From an uncultured Prevotella sp. (GTDB lineage Bacteria; Bacteroidota; Bacteroidia; Bacteroidales; Bacteroidaceae): DNA of 64,000 bases. The stretch is taken from positions 1 to 64,000 of the forward strand of contig CAKZVT010000031.1 of the NCBI GenBank assembly GCA_937922435.1. Direction: 5' to 3'. A model generated the notes under the pieces. That model made no database searches, was not told where the DNA came from, and saw only the letters and a list, made by a program, of their open reading frames with translations. The translations under genes were made by a program, and so were the position numbers. Below, one piece after another: positions 51,438 through 59,872 of the stretch (within the stretch, counting starts at the first letter, position 1; each line of letters opens with the position of its first letter).

Positions 51438-53303
51438 ATGAATATTCCCTCAAACAAGAACTATAACAACGGAACGGACAAAGTGAGCCACGCAAGCTTG
51501 GAAAAAGACATGGTGCATGACGGGCAAACGTTCATGCAGCGCGTGATAAAGTTACGCGAACAATACGTCACCGACCGCCAGTTTACACTGGTATTGAGTT
51601 TCCTTGTCGGACTGTTTGCAGCCGTGGCGGCGTTTGCATTGCACTGGCTCATTGAAGAAATAGCCCATCTGCTTACGTCGCATTTCGACACAAACACGTT
51701 CAACTGGCTGTACCTTATCTATCCTGTAATAGGTATTTACATTACATCGTTATTCGTGCGTTATGTCGTTAAAGATGAAATAAGCCACGGAATAACGCGC
51801 ATTCTCTACGCCATAAGCAGCAAGCGCAGCCGCCTGAAGGGGCACAACTGCTGGAGCAGCGTCATCGCTTCGGCCATCACCATCGGCTTCGGCGGCAGCG
51901 TTGGGGCGGAGGCGCCAATCGTACTAACAGGCTCCGCCATCGGCAGTAACCTCGGCCAGCTGTTCAAGATGGACAACAAGACGCTCATGCTACTCGTGGG
52001 CTGTGGTGCGGCAGCGGCCATCGCTGGCATCTTCAAGGCGCCAATCGCAGGACTTGTGTTTACGCTTGAAGTGCTTATGATTGACCTTACTATGGCCTCT
52101 CTGCTGCCAATCCTCATCTCAAGCGTCACGGCGACATGCTTCACTTATATCTTTACGGGCAGTGATTCTCTTTTCGTTTTTACCCTTGACAACCCTTGGC
52201 CCGTCGAGCGAATACCGGCCAACATCCTTTTAGGTGTGTTCGGCGGCTTTGTGAGCCTTTACTTCATACGCACTATGACGGCCTGCGAAGGTGTTTTTGC
52301 ACGGCTCAAGAACAAGCCGATGGTAAAGCTCCTGCTGGGTGCGCTCGTACTTAGTCCGCTCATATTCTTGTTCCCGTCGCTTTACGGCGAGGGCTATGGC
52401 AGCATCAACATACTGCTTAGCGGCAAGACTGTGGCCGATTGGGACGCGCTGCTGCACAACTCGCCGTTCTACGGGCAAGGTGCAATGCTGCTTCCGTATG
52501 TCGGCTTGGTGCTGCTGACAAAGGTCTTCGCCACGTCGGCCACCAACGGTGGAGGCGGTTGTGGAGGAACTTTTGCGCCGTCACTGTTTATCGGCGCTTT
52601 CGCCGGTTTCTTCTTTGCAAGGGTGTGGAATATATATGAAATAGGTGTTTACTTGCCCGAAAAGAACTTCGCCTTGCTTGGCATGGCCGCCGTAATGGCC
52701 GGTGTGATGCACGCGCCGCTTACAGGCATATTCCTCATCGCCGAAATTACGGGCGGCTACCAGATGTTCATCCCCTTGATGATAGTGAGCATCTGCTCTT
52801 ACCTTACCATTATAATATTCGAGCCTCACAGCATCTACGGCATGCGACTGGCACGTCAGGGCAAGCTAATCACGCACCACACCGACCGCGCTGTGCTCAC
52901 CCTGATGAGCCTCGACAGCGTAATCGACAAGAGCTACACCGCCGTAAGTCCTGACAAAGACCTCGCTTCGCTCGTACACGCCATAAGCAAGAGCCACAAG
53001 AACATATTGCCCGTGCTTGATGACGCAGGCAACCTGCTTGGCGAAATAGACATAACCAAGCTGCGCCACATTGTCTTCCGCACCGAACTTTATCACCACT
53101 TCCACGTGCGCCAGCTGATGTCGCAGCCCGAGGCCGTGCTCTCCGTGAACGACACTATGGAGGAAGTGATGCGGCGGTTCGACGCTACCGACTCCTCAAT
53201 GCTGCCAGTGCTCGACGGCGACGGCCACCTGTACGGCTACATATCGCGCACCCACATGTACGCCATGTACCGCAAGATGGTAGCCGACTTGTCGGAAGAC
53301 TGA
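51438..53303 (+). CDS. ClC-family chloride channel/transporter with CBS domains
   Basis: A 621-residue membrane protein with the ClC core (about 45-440) and a C-terminal pair of CBS domains (about 490-610). The gating glutamate is present (GAEAP, Glu158). The stretch aligned with E. coli FIIEEM reads FTLEVL: Glu211 followed by Val212 where exchangers have the internal proton glutamate (Glu203 in E. coli). Animal ClC channels also have Val there. The anion-binding loop GGGGCGGTFAPSLFIG is near 368-383. So a channel-like rather than exchanger mode is suggested, not shown. The start lies right behind the hairpin at 51403-51433. Confidence 0.88.
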   Translation: MNIPSNKNYNNGTDKVSHASLEKDMVHDGQTFMQRVIKLREQYVTDRQFTLVLSFLVGLFAAVAAFALHWLIEEIAHLLTSHFDTNTFNWLYLIYPVIGIYITSLFVRYVVKDEISHGITRILYAISSKRSRLKGHNCWSSVIASAITIGFGGSVGAEAPIVLTGSAIGSNLGQLFKMDNKTLMLLVGCGAAAAIAGIFKAPIAGLVFTLEVLMIDLTMASLLPILISSVTATCFTYIFTGSDSLFVFTLDNPWPVERIPANILLGVFGGFVSLYFIRTMTACEGVFARLKNKPMVKLLLGALVLSPLIFLFPSLYGEGYGSINILLSGKTVADWDALLHNSPFYGQGAMLLPYVGLVLLTKVFATSATNGGGGCGGTFAPSLFIGAFAGFFFARVWNIYEIGVYLPEKNFALLGMAAVMAGVMHAPLTGIFLIAEITGGYQMFIPLMIVSICSYLTIIIFEPHSIYGMRLARQGKLITHHTDRAVLTLMSLDSVIDKSYTAVSPDKDLASLVHAISKSHKNILPVLDDAGNLLGEIDITKLRHIVFRTELYHHFHVRQLMSQPEAVLSVNDTMEEVMRRFDATDSSMLPVLDGDGHLYGYISRTHMYAMYRKMVADLSED

Positions 53304-53307
53304 TGGC

Positions 53308-53332
53308 AATTCATAATTGTGCATTATGAATT
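53308..53332. repeat. Palindrome of ATTCATAATT words after clc
   Basis: AATTCATAAT (53308-53317) and ATTATGAATT (53323-53332) are perfect inverted copies around 5 nt, in the 42-bp clc-MGMT spacer. Same words as at 18895-19027. Confidence 0.7.
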
Positions 53333-53345
53333 ATTAATTGAAAAA

Positions 53346-53654
53346 ATGTTTGACAAAGACGAATTCACACGCGAAGTTTATTCTGTTGTTGCCTCCATTC
53401 CGCGCGGCCGGGTGCTTACTTACGGCCAGGTTGCATGGCTTATAGGCCATCCCAACCACTCGCGCCTTGTCGGCCGGGTGCTTCATGGTGCTGCAACAGG
53501 ACTAAATTTGCCGTGCCACCGCGTGGTGAACAGCCAAGGGCGCACCGCTCCTTGCTGGCCCGAACAGGCCGCACTGCTCCGTGTGGAGGGAGTTGCATTC
53601 AAGGGCAACGGGTGTGTGGATTTGGTGAAGTGCCAGTTGGTTGTTAAGGGATAG
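53346..53654 (+). CDS. MGMT-like single-domain DNA-binding alkyltransferase
   Basis: A 102-residue protein equal to the C-terminal domain of O6-alkylguanine-DNA alkyltransferase. IPRGRVLTYGQVAWLIG near 18-34 is the helix-turn-helix, HSRLVGRVLHG the arginine-finger segment, and LPCHRVVNSQGR near 56-67 the active site. The acceptor cysteine is retained, unlike the Trp/Ala of alkyltransferase-like (ATL) proteins, but the N-terminal domain is absent. It may repair alkylated bases or flag them for excision repair. ATG at 53346 (MFDKDEF) is chosen. Confidence 0.83.
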   Translation: MFDKDEFTREVYSVVASIPRGRVLTYGQVAWLIGHPNHSRLVGRVLHGAATGLNLPCHRVVNSQGRTAPCWPEQAALLRVEGVAFKGNGCVDLVKCQLVVKG

Positions 53655-53688
53655 CAACATGGTAAATGCCCCGACAGGCATGTCGCTT

Positions 53689-53716
53689 TATCCTTAACCA
53701 GTGTGGGTTAAGGATA
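53689..53716 (+). terminator. Terminator after the MGMT-like gene
   Basis: TATCCTTAACC (53689-53699) pairs with GGTTAAGGATA (53706-53716), followed by TTTATT. It lies 29 bp before the esterase stop and can serve both strands. Confidence 0.82.
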
Positions 53717-53745
53717 TTTATTGGCAAATCTGCGGATGTATGATG

Positions 53746-54570
53746 TTAATAAATGGTTTTGTCGTAAACCACTTCAGGGTCGGGAGCACCTGAAATCATG
53801 TCCTTATAGGCTTTTGAAAGGTCTGCCTTGTCAATGTCTATCTCTTTGTTTACTGGCCGGTCTTTGTCGTTCAGGGAGTGGGAGAACAACCAGTCGTATG
53901 TCTTCGTCATGTATAATATCCGTGCAAGTGCGCCGTGTGAAGCCCCTTTGAGCCAGTCATAGCGCAGGCGTTTGTCGTTTCCGCTTTTCTGCAGTTGCTC
54001 CACAACAGTTTTCGATTGCTTTATCGGCACGGCGCGGTCGGCAGTGCCGTGCATTATCCATAGCGGCAGTCCGCCCAGTCCGCTGACATCCTTCAGCGTG
54101 CTTCCTCCGCAAAGAGCCATAGCCGCTGCTACCTTGTCGGGGTATGTCCCGGCGAAGTCGAGCGTGCCGTATCCGCCGAGGCTCATGCCTATTACGTAAA
54201 CTCGTGTGGTGTCCATGGGGTAATGTTTCTTTGCCCATTCAAGCACATCGTTGATTTTGTCAGGTTTCCATGAGCCGCCGGGGTTTTGCGGCACCAGCAC
54301 GAGGGCTTCTATTTGGCGTCCCTTCACGATGGCGTCGAGCGGCCCATAGCGCTTTACCCTGTTAAGGTTGCGGCCACACAGGCTGCGTCCGTGCAGGAAT
54401 ATTATTACCGGCGTGCTGTCAAGCGAATAATAGTAGTCTTGCGGAGTATATACCCAAAAGTCGTATCCGCCGGGTATGGAGTCCTTTACCGGCCGCAGGA
54501 AGTCGTATTGGGCAAAAGCCGCATGTACGTACAGCAGCGACAGGCATAATATAATAAGGTGTTTTTTCAT
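53746..54570 (-). CDS. Secreted alpha/beta-hydrolase (esterase/peptidase type)
   Basis: A 274-residue protein with a signal peptide (MKKHLIILCLSLLYVHAAFA). The fold's oxyanion region VIIFLHGRSLCG near 56-67, the nucleophile elbow GMSLGG near 128-133, the acid in HGTADRAVP near 170-178 and the His of GASHGA near 205 form a full triad. It resembles phospholipase/carboxylesterase-like and feruloyl-esterase-like hydrolases; substrate unknown. It starts 17 bp after the phosphorylase stop on the same strand. Confidence 0.82.
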   Translation of the reverse strand: MKKHLIILCLSLLYVHAAFAQYDFLRPVKDSIPGGYDFWVYTPQDYYYSLDSTPVIIFLHGRSLCGRNLNRVKRYGPLDAIVKGRQIEALVLVPQNPGGSWKPDKINDVLEWAKKHYPMDTTRVYVIGMSLGGYGTLDFAGTYPDKVAAAMALCGGSTLKDVSGLGGLPLWIMHGTADRAVPIKQSKTVVEQLQKSGNDKRLRYDWLKGASHGALARILYMTKTYDWLFSHSLNDKDRPVNKEIDIDKADLSKAYKDMISGAPDPEVVYDKTIY

Positions 54571-54587
54571 TGGTTCAGCGGTGAGGG

Positions 54588-55469
54588 TCAGATTCTTTCA
54601 AGCACGAGCCTGATTAAGTCGTCTATATGGCTTTTATATCCAGTGTCGCTTTTCTTTGTCAGGCGGTTGGCTATGACCATGCAGCATGTGGTGGCCTTGT
54701 GTCCCATGAGGCGTGCCAGTCCGGCCAGCGCCGAGCTTTCCATCTCGAAGTTAGTGATTTTCAGTCCGTTGTATTCAAAACTTTCGATTTTCTCGTTCTG
54801 ACGGGGGTCGGCCAACGGCACGCGCAGCTGGCGGCCCTGCGGCCCGAAGAATCCGCCGCACGCCACGGTGACGCCGCGCACCATGTCGTCGCCGGCGATG
54901 CGCTCTACAAGTTCCCGGTCGGCGTCGATTACGTATGGAGCAGGGGCGCACATGTTGCCGCTCCATCCGAGATGGTTGAGCAGGGCGCGCTCCATGGGCA
55001 GGTCGCACACGGCGTTGCGGCCTTCATAGAAGTTAAGCAGGCCGTCGAACCCGACCGACTTGACCGAGCAGATGAACGTTCCCACGGGCGTATAAGCCTG
55101 TAGGCCGCCGCAGGTGCCGATTCGTACTATTTCGAGTTGGCGCAGTGCCGGCTTCTCTGTGCGCGTGTTGAAGTCGATGTTTGCCAGCGCGTCCATCTCG
55201 TTGAGCACTATGTCGATATTGTCGCAGCCTATTCCCGTAGACGTTACAGTTATGCGTTTGCCGTTGTATGTGCCGGTTACGGTGCGGAACTCGCGGCTTT
55301 CCACTTCGCATTCCTTCGTCTGGAAGTGCGACGCTACGAGGCTTACGCGTCCCGGGTCGCCTACCAGTATTATTTTGTCGGCCAGTTGTTCGGGCTTTAC
55401 GTGCAGGTGGAATACGCTGCCGTCAGAGTTGATGATTAGCTCTGATTCGGCGAAATATCGTTTTTCCAT
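54588..55469 (-). CDS. Uridine/nucleoside phosphorylase family protein
   Basis: A 293-residue PNP/UDP-superfamily enzyme that cleaves a nucleoside with phosphate. ILVGDPGRVSLVASHF near 34-50 is the phosphate-binding segment; VRIGTCGGLQAYTPVGTFI near 116-135 and NFEMESSALAGLARLMGH near 240-257 are family motifs. Start at 55469 (MEKRYFAESEL). Uridine is the likeliest substrate by overall resemblance. Likely transcribed with the esterase downstream. Confidence 0.86.
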   Translation of the reverse strand: MEKRYFAESELIINSDGSVFHLHVKPEQLADKIILVGDPGRVSLVASHFQTKECEVESREFRTVTGTYNGKRITVTSTGIGCDNIDIVLNEMDALANIDFNTRTEKPALRQLEIVRIGTCGGLQAYTPVGTFICSVKSVGFDGLLNFYEGRNAVCDLPMERALLNHLGWSGNMCAPAPYVIDADRELVERIAGDDMVRGVTVACGGFFGPQGRQLRVPLADPRQNEKIESFEYNGLKITNFEMESSALAGLARLMGHKATTCCMVIANRLTKKSDTGYKSHIDDLIRLVLERI

Positions 55470-55542
55470 AGCTTTGTTTTTATAGAAGTAATATGTATTA
55501 GCCGTGCGGTGGGGATGATGTTGTGTCATTGCCCCGCCTGTA

Positions 55543-56718
55543 TTATTGCCCTTGTCTTAGCTGCATGTTTTCCGCGTTGCGTATTTCCTTCTCCGCTTCG
55601 TGGATGTATGTTTGCAGCTGTTCGAGCTTCTTTTCCATCGAGGTTATGTTGCCGGCAAGCCGCCTTTTTGCCGAAGCGTTGCCCGAAGAGTAGTTGCGGC
55701 GCTGTGTCTCGAGCTTTGCCGCCATGTCGTCGGCGGCCGCCTTCATCTGTTGTAGCTTGTCGAAGCGCGCACGGCTGGCAGGCGACTTGAAGTCGTCAGG
55801 ACTTGTATATACGGTGTTGTCGTTGATTACGAACGCCATCTTATTGGCCTTCGTCTCAATCCCTCTTGTCTTTAGGCCGTTTATCCTGTTGCGCGCGGCC
55901 TGCAGCTTGGCCTTGTCCGTCCATGTGTCGCTTATGCTTGTTATGTCGGCAAGGGCTTTCAGCTTCTCTTCCCCGATGATGTCACCGTCGTAGGTGGTGC
56001 GCGTGTCGGCCGGCACGAAGGTGTATATGCACACCTTGCCCTTGGGCTGGCGGCGGTCGGTTACGAGCCATCCTATGTTGTCGAACTCGTCGATTACGCA
56101 GTAATAGTCGTTCGCCTTCGAGTTATACGGCAGTCCGATGTTCTCCGGGCGGTAGAATTTCGCCGAGTCGGTGTTGAAGCGTGTCACGTAGATGTCGTAT
56201 CCGCCAAGCCCTTCCTTGCTTTTCGCCGAGAAGTAAAGCGTTGTGCCGTCGGCCATCATGTAGGGGTAGTTTATGTCCTCGAACTCGCTGCCGAACTCGT
56301 TGACGAGCCTCCCTACGCTCCATTGTCCGCCCAGCTTGTCGGTGGAGTACAGCTTGAAGCGGCCGTCGGCGTCGGCTTTCGAGTAGAACATCTTATTGCC
56401 GAACTCGTTGATGTACGCACCGCCTTCGGGCGTGCTTGCCGTCTTTGCCAGTGCGCCGGTGGTGCCTATGCGTCCCGACTCCTTGTTGAGCGGTATTTTG
56501 CTGATGAAGTCGGCCGAGTCAACCACTACGCTGTCGATGAACATCACCTGCGCCGTTGAGAGCAGCATCGACTGGTACAGCTCTTCGGCCAGCTCCTCCT
56601 CTTCGGTCATTTCCACTTCGGCCTTCGCCTTCTTGGCGTTTTTCCTCGTTTGCGCCTGCGCCGTGATGTTGGCTGCAAGCAGCAGCACGGCCAGCGATAT
56701 TATTTTCGTTTTAAGCAT
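55543..56718 (-). CDS. Secreted PD40/beta-propeller-like protein with C-terminal coiled coil
   Basis: A 391-residue exported protein: signal peptide MLKTKIISLAVLLLAANITAQAQ, an acidic/basic linker, then strands with TTLYFSAKSKEGLGGYDIY near 163-181 typical of PD40 (WD40-like) repeats in OmpA-linked Bacteroidetes proteins. Residues 325-391 form a coiled coil (QQMKAAADDMAAKLETQRR, MEKKLEQLQTYI). No OmpA domain. Start at 56718 is preferred because the frame beyond it nears the promoter box at 56807. Function unknown; a link to cell-envelope or gliding/secretion-type complexes is only by domain analogy. Confidence 0.72.
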   Translation of the reverse strand: MLKTKIISLAVLLLAANITAQAQTRKNAKKAKAEVEMTEEEELAEELYQSMLLSTAQVMFIDSVVVDSADFISKIPLNKESGRIGTTGALAKTASTPEGGAYINEFGNKMFYSKADADGRFKLYSTDKLGGQWSVGRLVNEFGSEFEDINYPYMMADGTTLYFSAKSKEGLGGYDIYVTRFNTDSAKFYRPENIGLPYNSKANDYYCVIDEFDNIGWLVTDRRQPKGKVCIYTFVPADTRTTYDGDIIGEEKLKALADITSISDTWTDKAKLQAARNRINGLKTRGIETKANKMAFVINDNTVYTSPDDFKSPASRARFDKLQQMKAAADDMAAKLETQRRNYSSGNASAKRRLAGNITSMEKKLEQLQTYIHEAEKEIRNAENMQLRQGQ

Positions 56719-56806
56719 GTTGCGTGTTCGTGTCATGTCTGTATGTAAGGTAAATCTTTGATAATCCACTTGTGCCGTCGCTTCCCGACGGCATGGTTTC
56801 AATATG

Positions 56807-56814
56807 CAAATATA
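56807..56814 (-). promoter_or_regulatory. -7 box TATATTTG for the PD40 gene
   Basis: Minus-strand TATATTTGC, 88 nt before the ATG at 56718. Confidence 0.6.
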
Positions 56815-56953
56815 GCGAATTTTGCATTAAAACAGGTGTGGCGGCCTGTGAATTTTGTAAAGGTTTAACCAAAAACAGCCGCTTTTGGCATCTTTGATGC
56901 TGCCCAGCGTCCGTTTGCCATGTAAGCGGCAAGGCCGTAATCGGTGTCAAAGT

Positions 56954-56972
56954 GTCAGGATGAAAATGTCTG
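56954..56972 (+). repeat. 19-nt word shared with 5581-5599
   Basis: GTCAGGATGAAAATGTCTG, one mismatch from the copy at 5581, about 80 bp to the left of array F. Confidence 0.6.
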
Positions 56973-57049
56973 TCTTTATTGCGTAACCAGTGAAGCAAGA
57001 CGGCGGCAGGTGGTCGTTGCGATGGCTGTTTGCGGTTTTTCTCTTGCTT

Positions 57050-57181
57050 AAACACGGCCAATCATAACGTGAAACACGGTCAATCACAATGCGAAAGACC
57101 GTGTTTTGCAATGCCGTTTGCCGTCAAATTGTGGCGTTTTCACGGTGTAAATCTCCTGTTTTAGCCGCTTTTCATGCCTTT
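57050..57181. repeat. 22-bp-period array F
   Basis: Three clear units at 57050, 57072 and 57094 (AAACACGGCCAATCAT, AAACACGGTCAATCAC, AAAGACCGTGTTTTGC); up to three more decayed units may follow in phase to 57181 (TTTAGCCGCTTTTCATGCC at the end). It lies in the 962-bp gap 56719-57680, the largest in the window. Besides this array, the word at 56954 and the two promoters I see nothing there; an open frame at 57089-57397 overlaps the repeat and has no gene-like features. Confidence 0.75.
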
Positions 57182-57565
57182 TCCCGTCGACTTCTGTTGC
57201 ACACTTTCTCGGCTTTCGGCGTAACGTGCTGGGCTGTCGGTATTTGCGTTTGCACACGAAAAACAGCCGTATTTCCGCCGTCCGCTCGTTTGTTTCAGAA
57301 TAACGCCCTTATGGAGCGTCAACGGAAATCAAAGTGTAAGCAAAAGTCCGTTTCACGTGGCATAACGGTTTTTAATGTTGAAAATGTAAAACCCTGAAGT
57401 TGTTGGTGTAATAACATGATTGACGAGGCTGTATCTAAAACAATGTGTACAAAGTGAAGGGCAGAAAAGGTCTGGCCGTCATGTGGCTGTTTAATGGTGG
57501 AATGGCTGGCGGCACGTTGTTAATTTACATCTTTATGTCTTGTTAACTCTTTTGCATTGATAAAA

Positions 57566-57597
57566 TTTGGCGGTTTGGATTATTTGATGTAATTTTG
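57566..57597 (+). promoter_or_regulatory. Promoter of rplU-rpmA
   Basis: TTTG (57566-57569), 20 nt, TAATTTTG (57590-57597); the leader to the rplU ATG is about 77 nt, long enough for autoregulation by ribosomal protein, though I see no defined structure. Confidence 0.72.
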
Positions 57598-57680
57598 CAG
57601 CCGATTTAGTCCGCAAAGGCTTGAGCAAGTTATGGCAAATGCCATGCGCCTTACGGAAAAAACCGTTTAATATATTATTA

Positions 57681-57998
57681 ATGTACGCAATTGTAGAAAT
57701 TAACGGTCAGCAGTTCAAGGCCGAGGCAGGCAAAAAGCTGTTCGTACACCACATGAAGAATGTGGAGGAAGGCCAGGCTGTTGAGTTCGACAAGGTACTG
57801 CTTGTCGACAAGGATGGTTCAGTACAGGTAGGCGCTCCGACAGTAGACGGTGCCAAAGTAGTGTGTGAGGTTGTGAATCCTCTTGTAAAGGGTGACAAGG
57901 TCATCGTGTTCAAGATGAAGCGCAGAAAGGACTACCGCAAGAAGAACGGTCATCGCGCTCAATTCACCGAAGTTAAAATCAAAGAAGTAATCGCTTAA
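57681..57998 (+). CDS. rplU: 50S ribosomal protein L21
   Basis: A 105-residue ribosomal protein starting [20 protein letters not shown], the canonical L21 N-terminus, with [19 protein letters not shown] near the C-terminus binding 23S rRNA. The ATG at 57681 fits the family; upstream in-frame codons do not. rpmA follows 19 bp later. Confidence 0.97.
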   Translation: MYAIVEINGQQFKAEAGKKLFVHHMKNVEEGQAVEFDKVLLVDKDGSVQVGAPTVDGAKVVCEVVNPLVKGDKVIVFKMKRRKDYRKKNGHRAQFTEVKIKEVIA

Positions 57999-58002
57999 AC
58001 TT

Positions 58003-58008
58003 AGGAGG
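58003..58008 (+). promoter_or_regulatory. Shine-Dalgarno AGGAGG of rpmA
   Basis: AGGAGG ends 9 nt before the rpmA ATG. One of only two strong Shine-Dalgarno sites noticed at gene starts in this window. Confidence 0.7.
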
Positions 58009-58017
58009 AACAAGGAA

Positions 58018-58281
58018 ATGGCACATAAAAAAGGTGTAGGTAGTTCGAAGAACGGACGTGAATCGGCTTCTCAAAGGTTAGGCGTTAAAATCTGGGGCGG
58101 CCAGAAGTGCATCGCAGGCAACATTATAGTTCGCCAGCGCGGTACGAAGCACAACCCCGGCAAGAACGTTGGTATTGGTAAGGACGATACGCTTTACGCG
58201 CTGGTTGACGGTGTGGTTAACTTCCACAAGGGTCGCCGCGACAAGAGCGTTGTGTCGGTAATACCTGAAACCGAAGCTTAA
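58018..58281 (+). CDS. rpmA: 50S ribosomal protein L27
   Basis: An 87-residue protein beginning [20 protein letters not shown]; the mature N-terminal tail reaches the peptidyl transferase centre. No Firmicutes-type N-terminal cleavage extension. [20 protein letters not shown] is conserved. Confidence 0.97.
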   Translation: MAHKKGVGSSKNGRESASQRLGVKIWGGQKCIAGNIIVRQRGTKHNPGKNVGIGKDDTLYALVDGVVNFHKGRRDKSVVSVIPETEA

Positions 58282-58315
58282 ATAAAAGAGTTTATATTTA
58301 TTCCAAACAAACAAC

Positions 58316-58351
58316 AAAAATCCCATTTCTCTTACGAGATTTGGGATTTTT
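58316..58351 (+). terminator. Terminator of rplU-rpmA
   Basis: AAAAATCCCA with TGGGATTTTT as outer stem, TT/TT mismatch, then TCTC/GAGA inside and a 4-nt loop, followed by GCCGTTTTT. Confidence 0.85.
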
Positions 58352-58386
58352 GCCGTTTTTGTATGCCTGCTTAATGGAATATTTTG

Positions 58387-58394
58387 TAATTTTG
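58387..58394 (+). promoter_or_regulatory. -7 box TAATTTTG for serS
   Basis: TAATTTTGC, giving a leader of about 65-70 nt before the ATG at 58468; no tRNA-responsive T-box is expected or seen. Confidence 0.6.
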
Positions 58395-58467
58395 CAGGCA
58401 ATGTAGCGCAGGCGTACAAGTGGTTTTGTATGGCTGTCCGTAATCTGTAGACTAAAAAAATAAATAT

Positions 58468-59757
58468 ATGCTTACACTTAAACTTATCAGTGAAGAGACT
58501 GAACGGGTAATCAAAGGATTGGAGAAAAAACACTTCGCAGGTGCGAAGGAGGCCGTTGACAACGTATTGGCACTTGACAAGACGAGGCGGCAGACGCAGC
58601 AGCAGCTTGACAAGAACTTGCAGGAAGGCAAGAAGCTGGCTGCGGAAATAGGCCGCTTGATGAAGGAAAAGAAGAACGACGAAGCCAATGCGGTGAAGGA
58701 AAGTGTATCCAAGTTGAAGGAAACAGCGAAAGAACTCGAGCATGAACTGGCTGAGACACAGCGGAAACTGACCGAACTGTTGTGTACCATCCCGAATATT
58801 CCTAATGACGATGTGCCCGAGGGCAAGGACGCGTCAGACAATGTAGTGGTAAAGGAAGGTGGCGTAATACCCGAACTTCCGGCTGACGCCCTGTGTCACT
58901 GGGATTTGTGCAAGAAGTTCAATCTGATAAATTTCGACCTCGGTGTGAAAATCACCGGCGCAGGTTTCCCTGTGTATATAGGAAAGATGGCGCGTCTGCA
59001 AAGGGCGCTTGAGGCGTTTTTCCTCGACGAGGCCCGCAAGAGCGGATACCTTGAAATACAGCCGCCGTATGTGGTGAACGAGGCTTCGGGCTACGGTACG
59101 GGGCAGCTTCCTGACAAGGAAGGGCAGATGTATCACTGCAATCTTGACAACCTCTACCTTATTCCTACGGCCGAAGTCCCTGTGACAAACATCTTCCGCG
59201 ACGTGATACTTGACGAGAAGGATTTGCCTATTAAGTATTGCGCTTATTCGGCATGCTTCCGCCGCGAGGCTGGTTCTTACGGCAAGGATGTGCGCGGACT
59301 GAACCGTCTGCACCAGTTTGACAAGGTCGAGATTGTGCGCATCGACAAGCCGGAGCATTCATACAAGTCGCTCGACGAGATGCTGGCGCACGTGGAAGGC
59401 TTGTGCCAGAAGCTGGAGTTGCCTTACCACATACTCCGTCTATGCGGTGGCGACATGAGCTTTACTTCTGCAATATGCTATGACTTCGAGGTTTACAGTG
59501 CCGCGCAGAAGAAGTGGCTTGAGGTTTCGTCGGTAAGCAATTTCGAGAGTTACCAGGCCAACCGCTTGAAGTGCCGTTACCGTAATCCCGAGACCAAGAA
59601 GCCCGAGCTTTGCCATACGCTCAACGGTTCGGCTCTCGCCCTGCCGCGCATAGTGGCCGCAATCATCGAAAACAACCAGACACCTGAAGGAATACGCGTG
59701 CCTAAGGCGCTTGTGCCTTATTGTGGTTTCGAGATGCTTGACGACAAGAATTTCTAA
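58468..59757 (+). CDS. serS: Serine-tRNA ligase
   Basis: A 429-residue class II synthetase. The N-terminal 110 residues form the long antiparallel coiled coil that grips tRNA-Ser; motif 2 is in FRREAGSYGKDVRGLNR near 268-284 and motif 3 in LNGSALALPRIVAAIIEN near 388-405. Full family length. Confidence 0.97.
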   Translation: MLTLKLISEETERVIKGLEKKHFAGAKEAVDNVLALDKTRRQTQQQLDKNLQEGKKLAAEIGRLMKEKKNDEANAVKESVSKLKETAKELEHELAETQRKLTELLCTIPNIPNDDVPEGKDASDNVVVKEGGVIPELPADALCHWDLCKKFNLINFDLGVKITGAGFPVYIGKMARLQRALEAFFLDEARKSGYLEIQPPYVVNEASGYGTGQLPDKEGQMYHCNLDNLYLIPTAEVPVTNIFRDVILDEKDLPIKYCAYSACFRREAGSYGKDVRGLNRLHQFDKVEIVRIDKPEHSYKSLDEMLAHVEGLCQKLELPYHILRLCGGDMSFTSAICYDFEVYSAAQKKWLEVSSVSNFESYQANRLKCRYRNPETKKPELCHTLNGSALALPRIVAAIIENNQTPEGIRVPKALVPYCGFEMLDDKNF

Positions 59758-59763
59758 ATATTT

Positions 59764-59850
59764 AAGCAGACGAGTAAACAAGTGACGAGTTGACAAGGCG
59801 ATATGTGTTGCCGCGTTGAATTTGCTAATCACTTGTTTGCTTGTCTGCTT
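59764..59850. repeat. Inverted tandem-word spacer (AACAAGT/CAGAC) between serS and the NfnAB fusion
   Basis: Left arm 59764-59784 (AAGCAGACGAGTAAACAAGTG) and right arm 59830-59850 (CACTTGTTTGCTTGTCTGCT..) pair with about 3 mismatches; more AACAAG/CTTGTT words lie around them. Loop about 45 nt. Confidence 0.7.
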
Positions 59851-59872
59851 GTTACTTGTAGACTTAGATATT

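Noticed and set aside
57089..57397. 102-codon open frame in the largest gap
   Set aside because: It starts inside array F, has no promoter box or homology I recognise, and its composition reflects the repeat.
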